Source: Bilamarchaeum sp050303335 (GTDB taxonomy: Archaea > Micrarchaeota > Micrarchaeia > Anstonellales > Bilamarchaeaceae). Taken from it: a stretch of 51,534 nucleotides of DNA. Of this stretch, positions 1-8,503 are shown piece after piece. A program made the position numbers and the translations under genes. Position 1 is the stretch's first letter, and every line of letters starts with the position of its first letter. The notes under the pieces were generated by a model, which did no database searches, was not told the DNA's origin, and saw only the letters and a program-made list of their open reading frames with translations. The stretch is taken from NCBI GenBank assembly GCA_050303335.1, contig JBNLBN010000004.1, positions 1 through 51,534 of the forward strand. The letters run 5' to 3'.

Positions 1-60
1 TTTTTGCTTAAAAAATGTACTCATGCATACTAATTTGTGAAAAAAATGTGTGAAGGGTAC

Positions 61-65
61 GGTGA
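61..65 (+). promoter_or_regulatory. GGTGA ribosome-binding site
   Basis: GGTGA lies 9 bases before the ATG at 75 and abuts the ATG at 66, which decides the start in favour of 75. The same motif precedes ftsZ, the ACT protein and the gene at 33275. Confidence 0.55.
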
Positions 66-74
66 ATGCTCAAT

Positions 75-377
75 ATGATGTGCAGCTTGTGTAAAAATGA
101 CAAGAATTGCGTTCCGCTCGACCGCGACGACATTGTATTTGGTCTTTATTTAAAAATCAGAGGATCGAAGAATGAGGTTGGAATCTGCGCAGACTGTATG
201 GAAAATTACCACAAAATGCAGAAGGAACATCAGAAGAATATCATTCAGTATGGTATTGCCGGAATCGTGATAATGTTCGTATACCTTGTTCTTACTGGAA
301 ATACCATGTTCGCCTTCTTTTTCGGGCTGCTTGCTGCATTCGGATCGGTTGCAAGCTATTGCCCGCCGCTTAAATGA
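75..377 (+). CDS. small zinc-ribbon membrane protein, unknown function
   Basis: About 100 residues. The N-terminus has CxxC pairs (CSLC and CADC) typical of a treble-clef or zinc-ribbon knuckle. Two hydrophobic stretches follow (about residues 55-75 and 76-92), so this is a small membrane protein with a cytosolic metal-binding head. An earlier ATG exists at 66, but the GGTGA ribosome-binding site at 61-65 touches it. The ATG at 75 has correct spacing and is preferred. The 3' end overlaps the tail of the convergent msrBA gene by 22 bases. I do not recognise the family. Confidence 0.6.
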   Translation: MMCSLCKNDKNCVPLDRDDIVFGLYLKIRGSKNEVGICADCMENYHKMQKEHQKNIIQYGIAGIVIMFVYLVLTGNTMFAFFFGLLAAFGSVASYCPPLK

Positions 378-1228
378 CTCATCTTGTCTATTTTCGGGCG
401 GATTACCAGCATGCAGTATGGCTGGTTGGGATTGTTCTTGTAGTAGTCCTTGTGGTAGTCCTCGGCATCGTAGAATCTCCCCAGCTTTTTTACTTCCGTA
501 ACAATGGGCTTGTCGAATTGGTCCTGGAGCTCCCGTATGAAATTTTCAGAGAAATCCCTCTGTTCGTCATCGGAATAGAGTATGATTGAGCGGTATTGGG
601 ATCCTACGTCGTTTCCCTGCCTGTTGGGGGTGGTGGGATCATGAACCTTGAAAAAGGCCTCAAGAATTTTTCCGAGGGTGAGTTTTTTCTTGTCGTATAC
701 GAGCTTTACAACTTCGGCATGTCCGGTCTCGCCGCTGCAGACCTGCTTGTAAGTGGGATCTGGGGTTGTACCTCCAGCATATCCGGGCATTACGAAAAGC
801 ATTCCTGGAAGCATGGATAGCGTGGCCTCTGTGCACCAGAAACAGCCCCCTCCGAGAACGATCGATCCCAGCTTGTCCTTGGGAATGAACTCCATTGATA
901 TGGAATTCACGCAATGCCTGATGTTCTTATCTGTCAGGTGTTCCCCTTCGAAGACGTGCCCGAGATGGCCACCGCATTTGGAGCATTGGATCTCAGTGCG
1001 CATTCCGTCCGGATCTGGAATCCTCTTTATTGCCCCCTTGACCTCATCATCAAAACTAGGCCAGCCGCAGGTGGACTTGAACTTCGACGAGGATTCATAT
1101 AGCGCCGCTCCGCACTGTCTGCAGACATAGATTCCTTCCTCGAAATGTTCGTTGTACTTTCCTGAAAAGGGCCTTTCGGTCCCCTTATCTATGATCACGT
1201 CTTTTTCCTCAGGGGTAAGTTGATTCAT
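356..1228 (-). CDS. msrBA: MsrB-MsrA fusion, peptide methionine sulfoxide reductase
   Basis: A 290-residue bifunctional enzyme that reduces both epimers of oxidised methionine in proteins. The MsrB domain comes first: zinc cysteines C36, C39, C82 and C85, a CGWPSF motif near 54-59, and catalytic C106 in RHCVNS. The MsrA domain follows, with the GGCFWC motif giving catalytic C129. Fused MsrA/B proteins are mainly bacterial, most often in A-B order; this one is B-A. A TATA-like box sits about 26 bases upstream of the ATG, so the mRNA is probably leaderless. It implies exposure to oxidants. Horizontal acquisition is plausible but not shown by the sequence alone. Confidence 0.96.
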   Translation of the reverse strand: MNQLTPEEKDVIIDKGTERPFSGKYNEHFEEGIYVCRQCGAALYESSSKFKSTCGWPSFDDEVKGAIKRIPDPDGMRTEIQCSKCGGHLGHVFEGEHLTDKNIRHCVNSISMEFIPKDKLGSIVLGGGCFWCTEATLSMLPGMLFVMPGYAGGTTPDPTYKQVCSGETGHAEVVKLVYDKKKLTLGKILEAFFKVHDPTTPNRQGNDVGSQYRSIILYSDDEQRDFSENFIRELQDQFDKPIVTEVKKLGRFYDAEDYHKDYYKNNPNQPYCMLVIRPKIDKMSHLSGGQ

Positions 1229-1248
1229 GCTAACATTTGAATCCGAAA

Positions 1249-1272
1249 ATAAATATATCCACCGATTTTAAG
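1249..1272. promoter_or_regulatory. back-to-back promoters of msrBA and the TauE/SafE gene
   Basis: Reading leftward, an ATATATTTAT box (1249-1258) lies about 26 bases from the msrBA ATG. Reading rightward, ATTTTAAGT (1264-1272) lies about 26 bases from the ATG at 1295. Both spacings fit leaderless archaeal transcription. Confidence 0.5.
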
Positions 1273-1294
1273 TTATTGGTTTCAAAGCTATAGT

Positions 1295-2014
1295 ATGATC
1301 CCCGAGCTGGTTATCGGCCTAGTAGCAGGCTGCCTTGCCGGGCTTTTCGGAATCGGAGGCGGAATGCTGCTTATCCCTACGTTCCGTTTTTTCGGACTTG
1401 GAGCGCACGAGGCCATTGCAACGGCCCTTCCTGTGACAATACCGACTTCGCTTTTCGGTGCGATTGTGATGAGGAAGAGGGTGAAGCTGAAGACGGCTGT
1501 GGCTGCGGGAGCAGTAGGATCAATGTTTTCTGCTGTTGGCGCATATTCGACGACTTTTGTCGGGGATAGTTTCCTGATGTTTGGGGTTGCCTCCATTTTC
1601 CTTTTGTTCGCCCTTCTGACACTGAGGCACAGGCATGATGAGGATTCCGAGGATAATGAGAAGATAAGGAGGACATTTTTCATAGGAACCGTAGGGGGAT
1701 TCATCTCCGGGTTTTTCGGAATTGGCGGCGGAGCCATTCTTGTTCCTCTTCTGATGAAGTTCAGGAAGACAGAGATCGACAGGGCGGTCCCCACTTCCCT
1801 GGCAATCATATCGATTTATTCGATCGTGGGGTCAGTAGCGCATTTTTCGCTTGGAAACATCGTTGTAGAAACGCTTGTCCCGGTGATAGCAGGTTCACTT
1901 GTAGGCATGTTTATTGTGTCAAGAATCAAGATCCACCCTGAACTGCGAAAGAATGCATTTATTGTGTTCATGGTGCTGATGGCAGCGGTCATAATTGTAC
2001 GCGAGATCATTTGA
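1295..2014 (+). CDS. TauE/SafE family sulfite/anion exporter
   Basis: A 239-residue polytopic membrane protein with about eight hydrophobic segments. It has the two-fold repeat of this family: an FGIGGG motif near residue 20 and again near residue 144, each followed by LxxPxL-like residues. The family (formerly DUF81) is linked to export or uptake of sulfite, sulfonates and other sulfur or carboxylate anions; the substrate cannot be read here. It is divergent from msrBA, and a shared oxidant or sulfur stress role is possible. The last 8 bases overlap the convergent glycosylase gene. Confidence 0.9.
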   Translation: MIPELVIGLVAGCLAGLFGIGGGMLLIPTFRFFGLGAHEAIATALPVTIPTSLFGAIVMRKRVKLKTAVAAGAVGSMFSAVGAYSTTFVGDSFLMFGVASIFLLFALLTLRHRHDEDSEDNEKIRRTFFIGTVGGFISGFFGIGGGAILVPLLMKFRKTEIDRAVPTSLAIISIYSIVGSVAHFSLGNIVVETLVPVIAGSLVGMFIVSRIKIHPELRKNAFIVFMVLMAAVIIVREII

Positions 2015-2627
2015 GTATCTGTCCTGTTTCCATATACCAGAGATAAAGGTCCAGCTCGCCCTGCGACATGTTAAGCTTAGTTGAGAGTTTTGAGAGCACG
2101 CCTTCTGCCTGGAAATATTTTTTCGGAGTCATTGATTTCGGACGCTCTATCAGGCCATATCTGGAAAGGATGTCGATTATGTGGAAATCCACAATGGCAA
2201 AATCGAATATTCCGACATTCCTGAGGAAATGGCTCGCTTCCTTGATCCCTATTCCTGGGATATTATTCACAAAAAATGAGCGGAGCTCCTCCCCTTTCAG
2301 TTTCCTTATCACCTTTGGAATCGCTTCCTTGAATCTTCGGGACCGTACTATGTAGCCAGCCCTCACGTTCGGGAAGCGGTACTTGTTTTTTCGCAGTTCC
2401 AGAGCAAGCTGCCCCTCATCAAGATCTATGAATCCCCTCCCTATCGCCTTTTGTATCTTCCATGACTTTTCGCTTGTGAAATTTGCAGCCAAAATGCAAA
2501 AGCATAGTTCTGAAAAAAGCTGATCCTCGTCCTTGTAAGAACGGAACTCCGACAGCCTTTTCCGGACCATTTCAGAAATCGGAGAGGCCTCCAGCTTCCG
2601 GACCTCCAGGATCAGTGCCCTTTCCAT
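2007..2627 (-). CDS. ogg: archaeal 8-oxoguanine N-glycosylase/DNA lyase (Ogg2 type)
   Basis: A 206-residue HhH-GPD enzyme that excises 8-oxoguanine and cuts the AP site. The helix-hairpin-helix segment IPGIGIKEASHFLRNVG carries the Schiff-base lysine K129, and the catalytic aspartate D147 lies in VDFHI, matching the Ogg2 pattern. Length fits the family (about 205-210). The start overlaps the end of the upstream adenosyltransferase gene by 16 bases, so the two are co-transcribed. With MsrBA nearby it adds to oxidative-damage repair. Confidence 0.92.
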   Translation of the reverse strand: MERALILEVRKLEASPISEMVRKRLSEFRSYKDEDQLFSELCFCILAANFTSEKSWKIQKAIGRGFIDLDEGQLALELRKNKYRFPNVRAGYIVRSRRFKEAIPKVIRKLKGEELRSFFVNNIPGIGIKEASHFLRNVGIFDFAIVDFHIIDILSRYGLIERPKSMTPKKYFQAEGVLSKLSTKLNMSQGELDLYLWYMETGQILK

Positions 2628-3145
2628 AGGACTTCGTTTACTTTTTTCTTGTAGTTTACATACCTTGCCTGGACAAAAAGCAGGTCCCCAACCCGGTTCA
2701 GGTAGGTCATGACATCAGGGTTGACCTTTTCCTTTGTTGAGAGCTCGACGACTTTCCTCTCGGCCCGCCTGCAAATGGTCCTTGCAAGATGAAGGAGGGA
2801 TGCCGTCTTGCTTCCCCCAGGAAGGATGAAATGGCTGAGAGGTGGAAGCTCAGAACTGAGCCTGTCAATTTCGGACTCGAGTTCGCCGACTCTTGATGGT
2901 GAGATGTTTCTTGATCTTGCATCTGTGGTTGCAAGTTCTGCCCCTATGGTAAAGAGATCCTTCTGGATGTTCTTGAGGGAATCCTCAAGTTCAGAAATTT
3001 CAGAAAATGAGAGAACGATCCCCAAGACCGCGTTCAGCTCGTCAATGGATCCGTAAGCATCCACACGGACGTCGCTTTTCGGGACTATGCCCCCACCTAT
3101 TAGCGAGGTCTGTCCCTTGTCCCCGAACTTCGTATATATCCTCAT
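2612..3145 (-). CDS. cob(I)alamin adenosyltransferase, PduO type
   Basis: A 177-residue enzyme that transfers the adenosyl group of ATP to cob(I)alamin to form coenzyme B12. The N-terminal YTKFGDKGQTSLIGG and DAYGSIDELNA motifs and the later RRAER segment are hallmarks of the PduO/MMAB family and line the ATP site. No B12-dependent enzyme lies in this window, so the client (for example a class II ribonucleotide reductase or a mutase) must be elsewhere. First gene of a two-gene operon with the glycosylase. A TATA-like box about 25 bases before the ATG suggests a leaderless mRNA. Confidence 0.94.
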   Translation of the reverse strand: MRIYTKFGDKGQTSLIGGGIVPKSDVRVDAYGSIDELNAVLGIVLSFSEISELEDSLKNIQKDLFTIGAELATTDARSRNISPSRVGELESEIDRLSSELPPLSHFILPGGSKTASLLHLARTICRRAERKVVELSTKEKVNPDVMTYLNRVGDLLFVQARYVNYKKKVNEVLWKGH

Positions 3146-3163
3146 GGGAAAGATAGGGTAAGA

Positions 3164-3180
3164 CTAAATTAAATATTTTA
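3164..3180. promoter_or_regulatory. divergent AT-rich promoter between adenosyltransferase and acetyl-CoA synthetase genes
   Basis: The AT-rich stretch holds ATTTAATTT when read leftward (about 25 bases from the ATG at 3145) and ATATTTTAT when read rightward (about 22 bases from the ATG at 3197). One short region probably serves both genes. Confidence 0.45.
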
Positions 3181-3196
3181 TCTCTGGAATACTTGC

Positions 3197-3820
3197 ATGA
3201 CTATATTAGATGATTTCAAACTCCTTGAGAAAAACGGCTTCCAGCTCCTGCCATATGAGGTTGCAGAAAGCGAGGAAAGGGCCCTCGATTGCGCCAAACG
3301 GATAGGCTATCCCGTGGCAATGAAGGTCATATCAAGCGAAATAGAGCATAAAACGGACAAGGGAGGGGTGAGGATAAACATCAAAAACGGAGAATCCCTC
3401 CGGATCGCCTACAAGGAGATGATGCAGAGTACTAAAAAATTCAAAGTTGATGGTGTAATCATCCAGAAGATGGCAAGAAAGGGCGTGGAACTCATCATAG
3501 GTGGGAAGAAGGATCCCCAGTTCGGCCATATGATAGTCCTCGGCCTTGGAGGCATATATGTTGAGATATTCAAGGATGTCAGTGCTAGAATCTGCCCTCT
3601 TGAAAAGGAGGACATCCAGGAGATGATCTCTGAATTGAAGGCCCACCCAATCCTTGACGGGGCGAGGGGAAAGGCTCCGATAAGCAAGAAGGCAATAGAG
3701 GAACTTGCACTGAAGACCAGTAAATTCATGCAGAAGGAGGATATTTTGGAGATGGATCTGAATCCGGTCATTTGCGACCACCGTGGATGCGACATTGTGG
3801 ACGCCAGATTCTCGAGGTGA
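3197..3820 (+). CDS. acdB: acetyl-CoA synthetase (ADP-forming), beta subunit
   Basis: A 207-residue ATP-grasp subunit. The N-terminal pattern, with K43 in AMKVIS and H51 in EHKTDKGG, is that of the beta subunit of archaeal acyl-CoA:acetate ligase, where this histidine relays phosphate. Later ATP-grasp residues (GVELIIGGKKDPQFG, then EMDLNPV) are present. The enzyme converts acetyl-CoA + ADP + Pi to acetate + CoA + ATP and is the main ATP-yielding step of many fermenting archaea. The alpha subunit follows at once. Confidence 0.93.
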   Translation: MTILDDFKLLEKNGFQLLPYEVAESEERALDCAKRIGYPVAMKVISSEIEHKTDKGGVRINIKNGESLRIAYKEMMQSTKKFKVDGVIIQKMARKGVELIIGGKKDPQFGHMIVLGLGGIYVEIFKDVSARICPLEKEDIQEMISELKAHPILDGARGKAPISKKAIEELALKTSKFMQKEDILEMDLNPVICDHRGCDIVDARFSR

Positions 3821-3822
3821 GG
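3814..3822 (+). promoter_or_regulatory. strong Shine-Dalgarno GAGGTGAGG for acdA
   Basis: GAGGTGAGG overlaps the acdB stop codon and lies 3 bases before the ATG at 3825. It indicates translational coupling and rules out the earlier in-frame ATG at 3783. Confidence 0.7.
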
Positions 3823-3824
3823 AA

Positions 3825-5198
3825 ATGAAGAAGATAGTCAAGAACATTGAGTATATCATAAGGCCCCGCTCCGTTGCAGTTGTGGGTGCAAGTGCTACGA
3901 GCAACAAGATAGGAAACATTGTCATGAAGAATTTTGTCGAAGGCAAATTCAGGGGAAAAATATATCCGGTCAACCCAAAATACAAGGAGATACTTGGGCT
4001 CAAGTGCTATCCGGACCTGGATTCCATCCCGGAAAAGGTCGATTGTGCGATAATCGCAACGCCTGCAAAAACCATAATTCCTTTGATGGAACAATCAGTA
4101 AGGAAAGCAAGAAGCATAGTAATGATCACAAGCGGTTTTGAAGAAATCGGTAGAGAGGACATTGCAGAAAAAATCCGCGAGATCGCGATCGAAAACAACA
4201 TCCCCGTCGTAGGCCCTAACTGCCTTGGGGTGTTCAACCCATATTGCAATGTTGACAGCATATTCCTCCCACCATACAAGATGGAGCGCCCAAAACCAGG
4301 AAACATTTCATTCATAACCCAGAGCGGGGCAGTCGGATCGACAGTAATGGACCTTGCCGCTTATTATGGTGTGGGAATTTCAAAATTCATATCATATGGG
4401 AATGCTACCGTTCTTGATGAGAGTGATTATCTTGAATACCTGAACGATGATGACGAAACCGAGATCATATTGATGTATATTGAAGGTACTAGGGATGGGA
4501 GAAGGCTTCTTGACACAATGAAGAAGGTGAACAAAAACAAACCCATAATAGTGCTTAAGGGAGGCAAAGGTGCCGGTGGCCAGAAGGCTGCAAAGTCCCA
4601 CACTGGGAATATTGCAGGATCCTACATGGCATATCATGCTGCATTCAAACAGGCAAAGGTAATAGAAGCTGATGGCTTGTATGAATTATTTGATATAGTA
4701 AAGGTATTCAACCAGCCAAAACCCAAAGGAAACCGGGTGGGAATAATAACCAATGGGGGAGGGATGGGAATAATCACTACAGACCATGTGGAGAAGGAAG
4801 GGCTTGTCCTTGCCGAATTCAATGAAAACACGAAAAAGGAGATTGCAAAGCTCCTGCCATCATATGGTAATGTTGGGAATCCGCTCGATCTTGTAGCTGA
4901 TTCTGGAGTAGATGCATACAGGAAAGCCATAGACATAATGATGAATGCTCCTGAAATAGATATTCTTGTAATTATAGTATTGACGCAAACGCCGCCTATT
5001 GATGAGAGGATAATTCATGTCCTTACAACTGCATCAGATGACCACAGGAAGCCAATTGTCACTATCTCTATAGGAGGAAATTACACAGAAGCATACAGGA
5101 AGATAATAGAAAGCAACGGAGTGCCTTCATATAATTCGCCTTCTGCTGCAATCAAGGCCGTAGAAAGATTTGTCACTTATTCCAGATACAACAAGTAG
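3825..5198 (+). CDS. acdA: acetyl-CoA synthetase (ADP-forming), alpha subunit
   Basis: About 457 residues from the ATG at 3825. Contains a CoA-binding Rossmann domain (SVAVVGAS near 16-23), a succinyl-CoA-ligase-like domain with GPNCLGV and SQSG-type motif (TQSGAVGS), and the phosphorylated histidine H259 in KSHTGN, close to the position known for Pyrococcus ACD1. A third domain follows, with GIITNGGGMG. The gene is 5 bases after acdB. Order beta-alpha in one operon, with the two subunits separate rather than fused. Confidence 0.95.
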   Translation: MKKIVKNIEYIIRPRSVAVVGASATSNKIGNIVMKNFVEGKFRGKIYPVNPKYKEILGLKCYPDLDSIPEKVDCAIIATPAKTIIPLMEQSVRKARSIVMITSGFEEIGREDIAEKIREIAIENNIPVVGPNCLGVFNPYCNVDSIFLPPYKMERPKPGNISFITQSGAVGSTVMDLAAYYGVGISKFISYGNATVLDESDYLEYLNDDDETEIILMYIEGTRDGRRLLDTMKKVNKNKPIIVLKGGKGAGGQKAAKSHTGNIAGSYMAYHAAFKQAKVIEADGLYELFDIVKVFNQPKPKGNRVGIITNGGGMGIITTDHVEKEGLVLAEFNENTKKEIAKLLPSYGNVGNPLDLVADSGVDAYRKAIDIMMNAPEIDILVIIVLTQTPPIDERIIHVLTTASDDHRKPIVTISIGGNYTEAYRKIIESNGVPSYNSPSAAIKAVERFVTYSRYNK

Positions 5199-5207
5199 GG
5201 GGGGTGC

Positions 5208-5530
5208 AATTCCACTATTAGTCAGGTGTCTGTTTTTTTAATTTTTTGTATCTATAGTTACATATAATATAATGGTGTTTCTTTGGAGATTGTTTATATT
5301 TACGATATTAAGGCAAAGAACAAAAAGAAATTCAACAGAACCAAACGGGTTTTCTACTACCATCTTGCAAAACTTGAACTGGAACCAAGCTCATGGAAAA
5401 CCAAATCAACTATTGCTGTTTCAACAAAAAAAGAGAGGATGATGGACAAGTTTTTCCATCGGTTCGGAAACAACATTGAAGTGTATAAACTCGTAGTGGA
5501 ATCAATAGAGGAGCTGTGAATAGTGGAATT
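5208..5530. repeat. 12-bp perfect inverted repeat bracketing the Cas2-like gene
   Basis: AATTCCACTATT at 5208-5219 and its exact reverse complement AATAGTGGAATT at 5519-5530 lie on either side of the gene at 5283-5519. G-runs sit outside both arms (5198-5204 and 5534-5538). The left arm is just after acdA; the right arm starts on the last base of the small gene's stop codon. It may mark a small insertion, a binding site or an mRNA hairpin. Confidence 0.6.
5283..5519 (+). CDS. small orphan protein with Cas2-like fold pattern
   Basis: A 78-residue protein starting at TTG (no in-frame ATG). It opens with a beta strand ending in YDI (residues 6-8), as Cas2 proteins do with their conserved aspartate. 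A basic helix rich in K, R, F and Y follows, then a central strand pair (WKTKSTIAVS), a second helix (KERMMDKFFHRFG) and a last strand (NIEVYKLV). This beta-alpha-beta-beta-alpha-beta order and length fit the ferredoxin-like Cas2/VapD superfamily. No cas1 or effector gene lies nearby. Function is unknown; Cas2-like assignment is inference from pattern only. AT-rich promoter region precedes it (TATAATATAATGG around 5263-5275). Confidence 0.55.
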   Translation: MEIVYIYDIKAKNKKKFNRTKRVFYYHLAKLELEPSSWKTKSTIAVSTKKERMMDKFFHRFGNNIEVYKLVVESIEEL

Positions 5531-5539
5531 ATAGGGGGT

Positions 5540-7102
5540 CTAGCCTAATTTCAATTCACAGAGGTAAATTTCAAATTCGATACCAAACCTGTCAAGTTTT
5601 TCCTTATTCACTTTCCCCAAAATACCCCTGACATCACCATTGATCAATATTTTTGCGGCCCGATCTTTCTCAAAAACGTCCGAATCCGAATTCTCCAATT
5701 TAAACTCGAAACCGGCTGACCTGGAAAGGGTCTGCAAATACCCTCTGAAATCAGAGAACTGCACTTCCTTGTCCATAATACCAAAAACAATCCTCTTTTC
5801 ACCTTCATTGACTATTCCTATCTCATAATATTTCTGCGGCAGTCCCTTCATCTTGTTATTTGAAAATATTTCTACAATATCAGCAAGCATATTCGGCCTT
5901 ACTACTGTGAATTCTGCATTGTTAGGGTTTGATATCTCAATCAGCTCGCCATCATAACCCATGGCCTTCTCCCTGTTACTCAGTATAAATGTCTTAATCT
6001 CCTGGAATTCCATCCCCCTCATTGCATTGTCGTATTCTTCATAGGTATCTATTTTTGATCCTGCAGAGAAAAAGTCCGGAAGCGTGGTTTCAAAGTTGTT
6101 GTATCCATATGCAATTGCAATATCCTCAATCACATCCACATCGGAAATAATGTCTGCCCTGTAAGGAGGGATTGCCACTTTGCCATCATACCCATAATCC
6201 ATCTTTGAAAGAAGGTGGACCATCTCATTTTCCATGATATTCAGGCCAAGGATCCTGTTGACCTTCCCAAGTTCAAGATCCATTTTCCTTTCCCCAAGTT
6301 CCGGCGTGACTATGCTCTCCTTTTTGTAATTCACAGTGACCTCATAAACGATTCCTCCCATATCGGAGAAAGTGCAGCATAAAATATTCAGCGCAGCCTT
6401 GCAAGCGTTGAGGTCAGTTCCTGTGACTTCAATGAAAATATTTTTCGTATCCAATCCGACCTTTCCGGTTTCTGCTGAGTTCACTACCGGAATTAGGCAC
6501 ATTATCTTCTTTTCATCATCCACAAAAACAGGGTATTTATCCATGTCCCTGATCAGGTGTCCGTACTGGAGCCCTTTCTTGTGTTCTTCCAATATCTCCT
6601 TTGCACTCATTTCCCTGTCATATCCCAAAGGGACGTACCGTATATCCTCCTTTTTCATTGTGGTATACCTGATCGGGAATCTTATGCCCTCAAGAGGATA
6701 AATCCCAAGACCGAACTTCTTGACCTTCCTTCCGAGGGTGGCGTTCAGTTTTTCCTGGAGCAGGACCATGTCCCTGATTCTTTCGTCATTGAAGGCGATC
6801 CCCTTGACCACCGCACAGGCTGTAAACTGCCTTTTTGGTACACTGTCCACATTGACGACATAATCTGATTTTTTTGCTGAGTATTTCGTCTTCCTGCCTT
6901 TGTAGTATGCCTTGAGCGACCTGGCAAGCCCTTCCATGGAATACCAGTCAGGCCTGTTAGGCGTCAGTTCAGCAAGTATCTTCTTTGTCTCTTTTTCATA
7001 TTCAGAAGGAGCTCCGATATTGTTCAATCCATCAACCATCTCGTCCTTGGAAATGTCGACAAGCTTCTTCATCTCTTCAACGGAAAATTCCACAACGACC
7101 AT
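5540..7102 (-). CDS. pheT: phenylalanyl-tRNA synthetase beta subunit
   Basis: A 520-residue archaeal/eukaryal-type PheRS beta chain. The N-terminal B1-like domain contains ELTPNRPDWYSMEGLARSL, then the B3/B4 editing region (residues about 90-260), then the B5 domain (GLNIMENEM... PPYRADI...DVIEDIAIAYGYNN) that precedes the catalytic-like B6/B7 core. It pairs with PheS to charge tRNA-Phe. Its ATG overlaps the purF stop by one base (TAATG), so the two are translated from one transcript. The alpha subunit gene is 40 kb away at 47019. Confidence 0.95.
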   Translation of the reverse strand: MVVVEFSVEEMKKLVDISKDEMVDGLNNIGAPSEYEKETKKILAELTPNRPDWYSMEGLARSLKAYYKGRKTKYSAKKSDYVVNVDSVPKRQFTACAVVKGIAFNDERIRDMVLLQEKLNATLGRKVKKFGLGIYPLEGIRFPIRYTTMKKEDIRYVPLGYDREMSAKEILEEHKKGLQYGHLIRDMDKYPVFVDDEKKIMCLIPVVNSAETGKVGLDTKNIFIEVTGTDLNACKAALNILCCTFSDMGGIVYEVTVNYKKESIVTPELGERKMDLELGKVNRILGLNIMENEMVHLLSKMDYGYDGKVAIPPYRADIISDVDVIEDIAIAYGYNNFETTLPDFFSAGSKIDTYEEYDNAMRGMEFQEIKTFILSNREKAMGYDGELIEISNPNNAEFTVVRPNMLADIVEIFSNNKMKGLPQKYYEIGIVNEGEKRIVFGIMDKEVQFSDFRGYLQTLSRSAGFEFKLENSDSDVFEKDRAAKILINGDVRGILGKVNKEKLDRFGIEFEIYLCELKLG

Positions 7103-8451
7103 TATTTCACCTTTTCGATTTCGGCAAGCCTTTTTACGTATGGTGTCAGATAGCTTTCATCAAGGCACGCCGTGCAGATGGGCACCCCAAGCGCCTTTCC
7201 CAACCCCCCTATTGAAAGGTATTCAAGGCTGTCGGCTTCAAGGTACTCCCTAATCTCATCAGTAGTTTTTTTATTTGCGATCAATTCATTGTACGTTGAC
7301 ATATCGACTCCATAGAAACAAGGAGCCTTTATCGGAGGGCACGTGATCCTGAGATGGACCTCCTTTGCCCCTGCCTTTTTCACAAGGCGGACGATCTCCT
7401 TCAGGGTGGTCCCCCTCACAATGGAATCGTCCACAAGGACAACGGATTTTCCACCAACCACTTCCTTTACCGGATTCAGCTTCAGCTTTACGGCATCCTG
7501 GCGCTTTTCCTGGTCAGGCATGATGAATGTGCGGCCGATATACCTGTTTTTTATCAGGCCCTCTGCCCAGGGTATCCCAAGCGTCTCGGCATAGGATTTT
7601 GCAGCATTTCTCGAACTGTCAGGAACCGGAACGACGACATCTGCCTTGACCGGGTGCTCCTCTGCAAGAACTACCCCAAGATTCCTTCTTGATTCCCAGA
7701 CGCTCTTTCCGTTTATTGCGGAATCCGGTCTCGAAAAATAGACGTATTCAAACATACAGTGTCTTCTCTGCTCAGGTACAAGCTGCTTTCTTTCAACCTT
7801 TTCACCGACAATTACCAGTTCCCCTCCCCTGACATCCCCCAGATACGGTATGTCAAGGACATCCAGTGCCACCGTTTCCGATGCAAAGCATATGAAATCG
7901 TCGTTTTCACCATATACAAATGGCCGAATCCCGAACCTGTCCCTGAAAACCACTATCTTCGGCCCGACAATTGCTGCAATGGAAAATGACCCTTCGAATT
8001 TTTCCATCATTTCCTTGACGGCTTTCTCTATGTTCTTTTCCCTGTCAAGTACGAATCCAACAATCTCCGAATCGACAGTGCTGGTAAAAGTATCTGTAAA
8101 CTCCTTTCTCAGGTCGGAATAGTTTGCAATGTGCCCGTTGTGAGCGGTTGCAATATCCTTGTGTACAATGGGCTGTACGTCACAGTGCATGCAGTCTCCA
8201 TGTGTCGGGTACCTCGTGTGGCCGATTCCTGCAGAGCCCTTTATTTTCAAATCCTCCTTGCTGAATACATTCTCTACAAGGCCGATTCCCTTTCTGCATT
8301 CTATCCTGCCGTTGAACACTGCGAATCCTGCAGCATCCTGGCCCCTGTGCTGAAGTGCGAAGAGTGCCTTGTACAATAATGGCGCGACATCTACCCCTTT
8401 TTTCGAGATCAGTGCTACTACGCCGCATTCTTCCCTTTTTTCAGAACTCAT
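7102..8451 (-). CDS. purF: amidophosphoribosyltransferase
   Basis: First committed step of purine synthesis: PRPP + glutamine to phosphoribosylamine. From the ATG at 8451 it is 449 residues; an upstream in-frame TTG at 8463 is less likely. Catalytic Cys9 (EECGVVAL) follows a short propeptide. The PRPP loop VVLVDDSIVRGTT is intact. Cysteines in RRHCMFEYVYF, CPPIKAPCF and CTACL match the ligands of the [4Fe-4S] cluster in the Bacillus-type enzyme, so an iron-sulfur form is likely. Operon with pheT; PurQ and PurP are elsewhere in the window. Confidence 0.96.
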   Translation of the reverse strand: MSSEKREECGVVALISKKGVDVAPLLYKALFALQHRGQDAAGFAVFNGRIECRKGIGLVENVFSKEDLKIKGSAGIGHTRYPTHGDCMHCDVQPIVHKDIATAHNGHIANYSDLRKEFTDTFTSTVDSEIVGFVLDREKNIEKAVKEMMEKFEGSFSIAAIVGPKIVVFRDRFGIRPFVYGENDDFICFASETVALDVLDIPYLGDVRGGELVIVGEKVERKQLVPEQRRHCMFEYVYFSRPDSAINGKSVWESRRNLGVVLAEEHPVKADVVVPVPDSSRNAAKSYAETLGIPWAEGLIKNRYIGRTFIMPDQEKRQDAVKLKLNPVKEVVGGKSVVLVDDSIVRGTTLKEIVRLVKKAGAKEVHLRITCPPIKAPCFYGVDMSTYNELIANKKTTDEIREYLEADSLEYLSIGGLGKALGVPICTACLDESYLTPYVKRLAEIEKVK

Positions 8452-8473
8452 AAGATATTTCAATATGGTTTGA

Positions 8474-8486
8474 TTTTTATTCTTAA
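8474..8486. promoter_or_regulatory. divergent promoter region, purF and gene at 8504
   Basis: A single AT-rich stretch (TTTTTATTCTTAA) lies about 25-28 bases from the purF ATG at 8451 on one side and about 24-30 bases from the ATG codons at 8504/8510 on the other. Confidence 0.45.
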
Positions 8487-8503
8487 AGGGTCAACTTTAC
8501 TCC

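Noticed and set aside
1288..1809. Long open frame antisense to the TauE/SafE gene
   Set aside because: It is Pro/Ser-rich shadow sequence of a gene with clear family motifs, has no promoter or ribosome site, and shows no recognisable protein.
3332..4003. Long minus-strand open frame across acdB and acdA
   Set aside because: Lies opposite two well-identified subunits and crosses their junction; composition is that of an antisense shadow.
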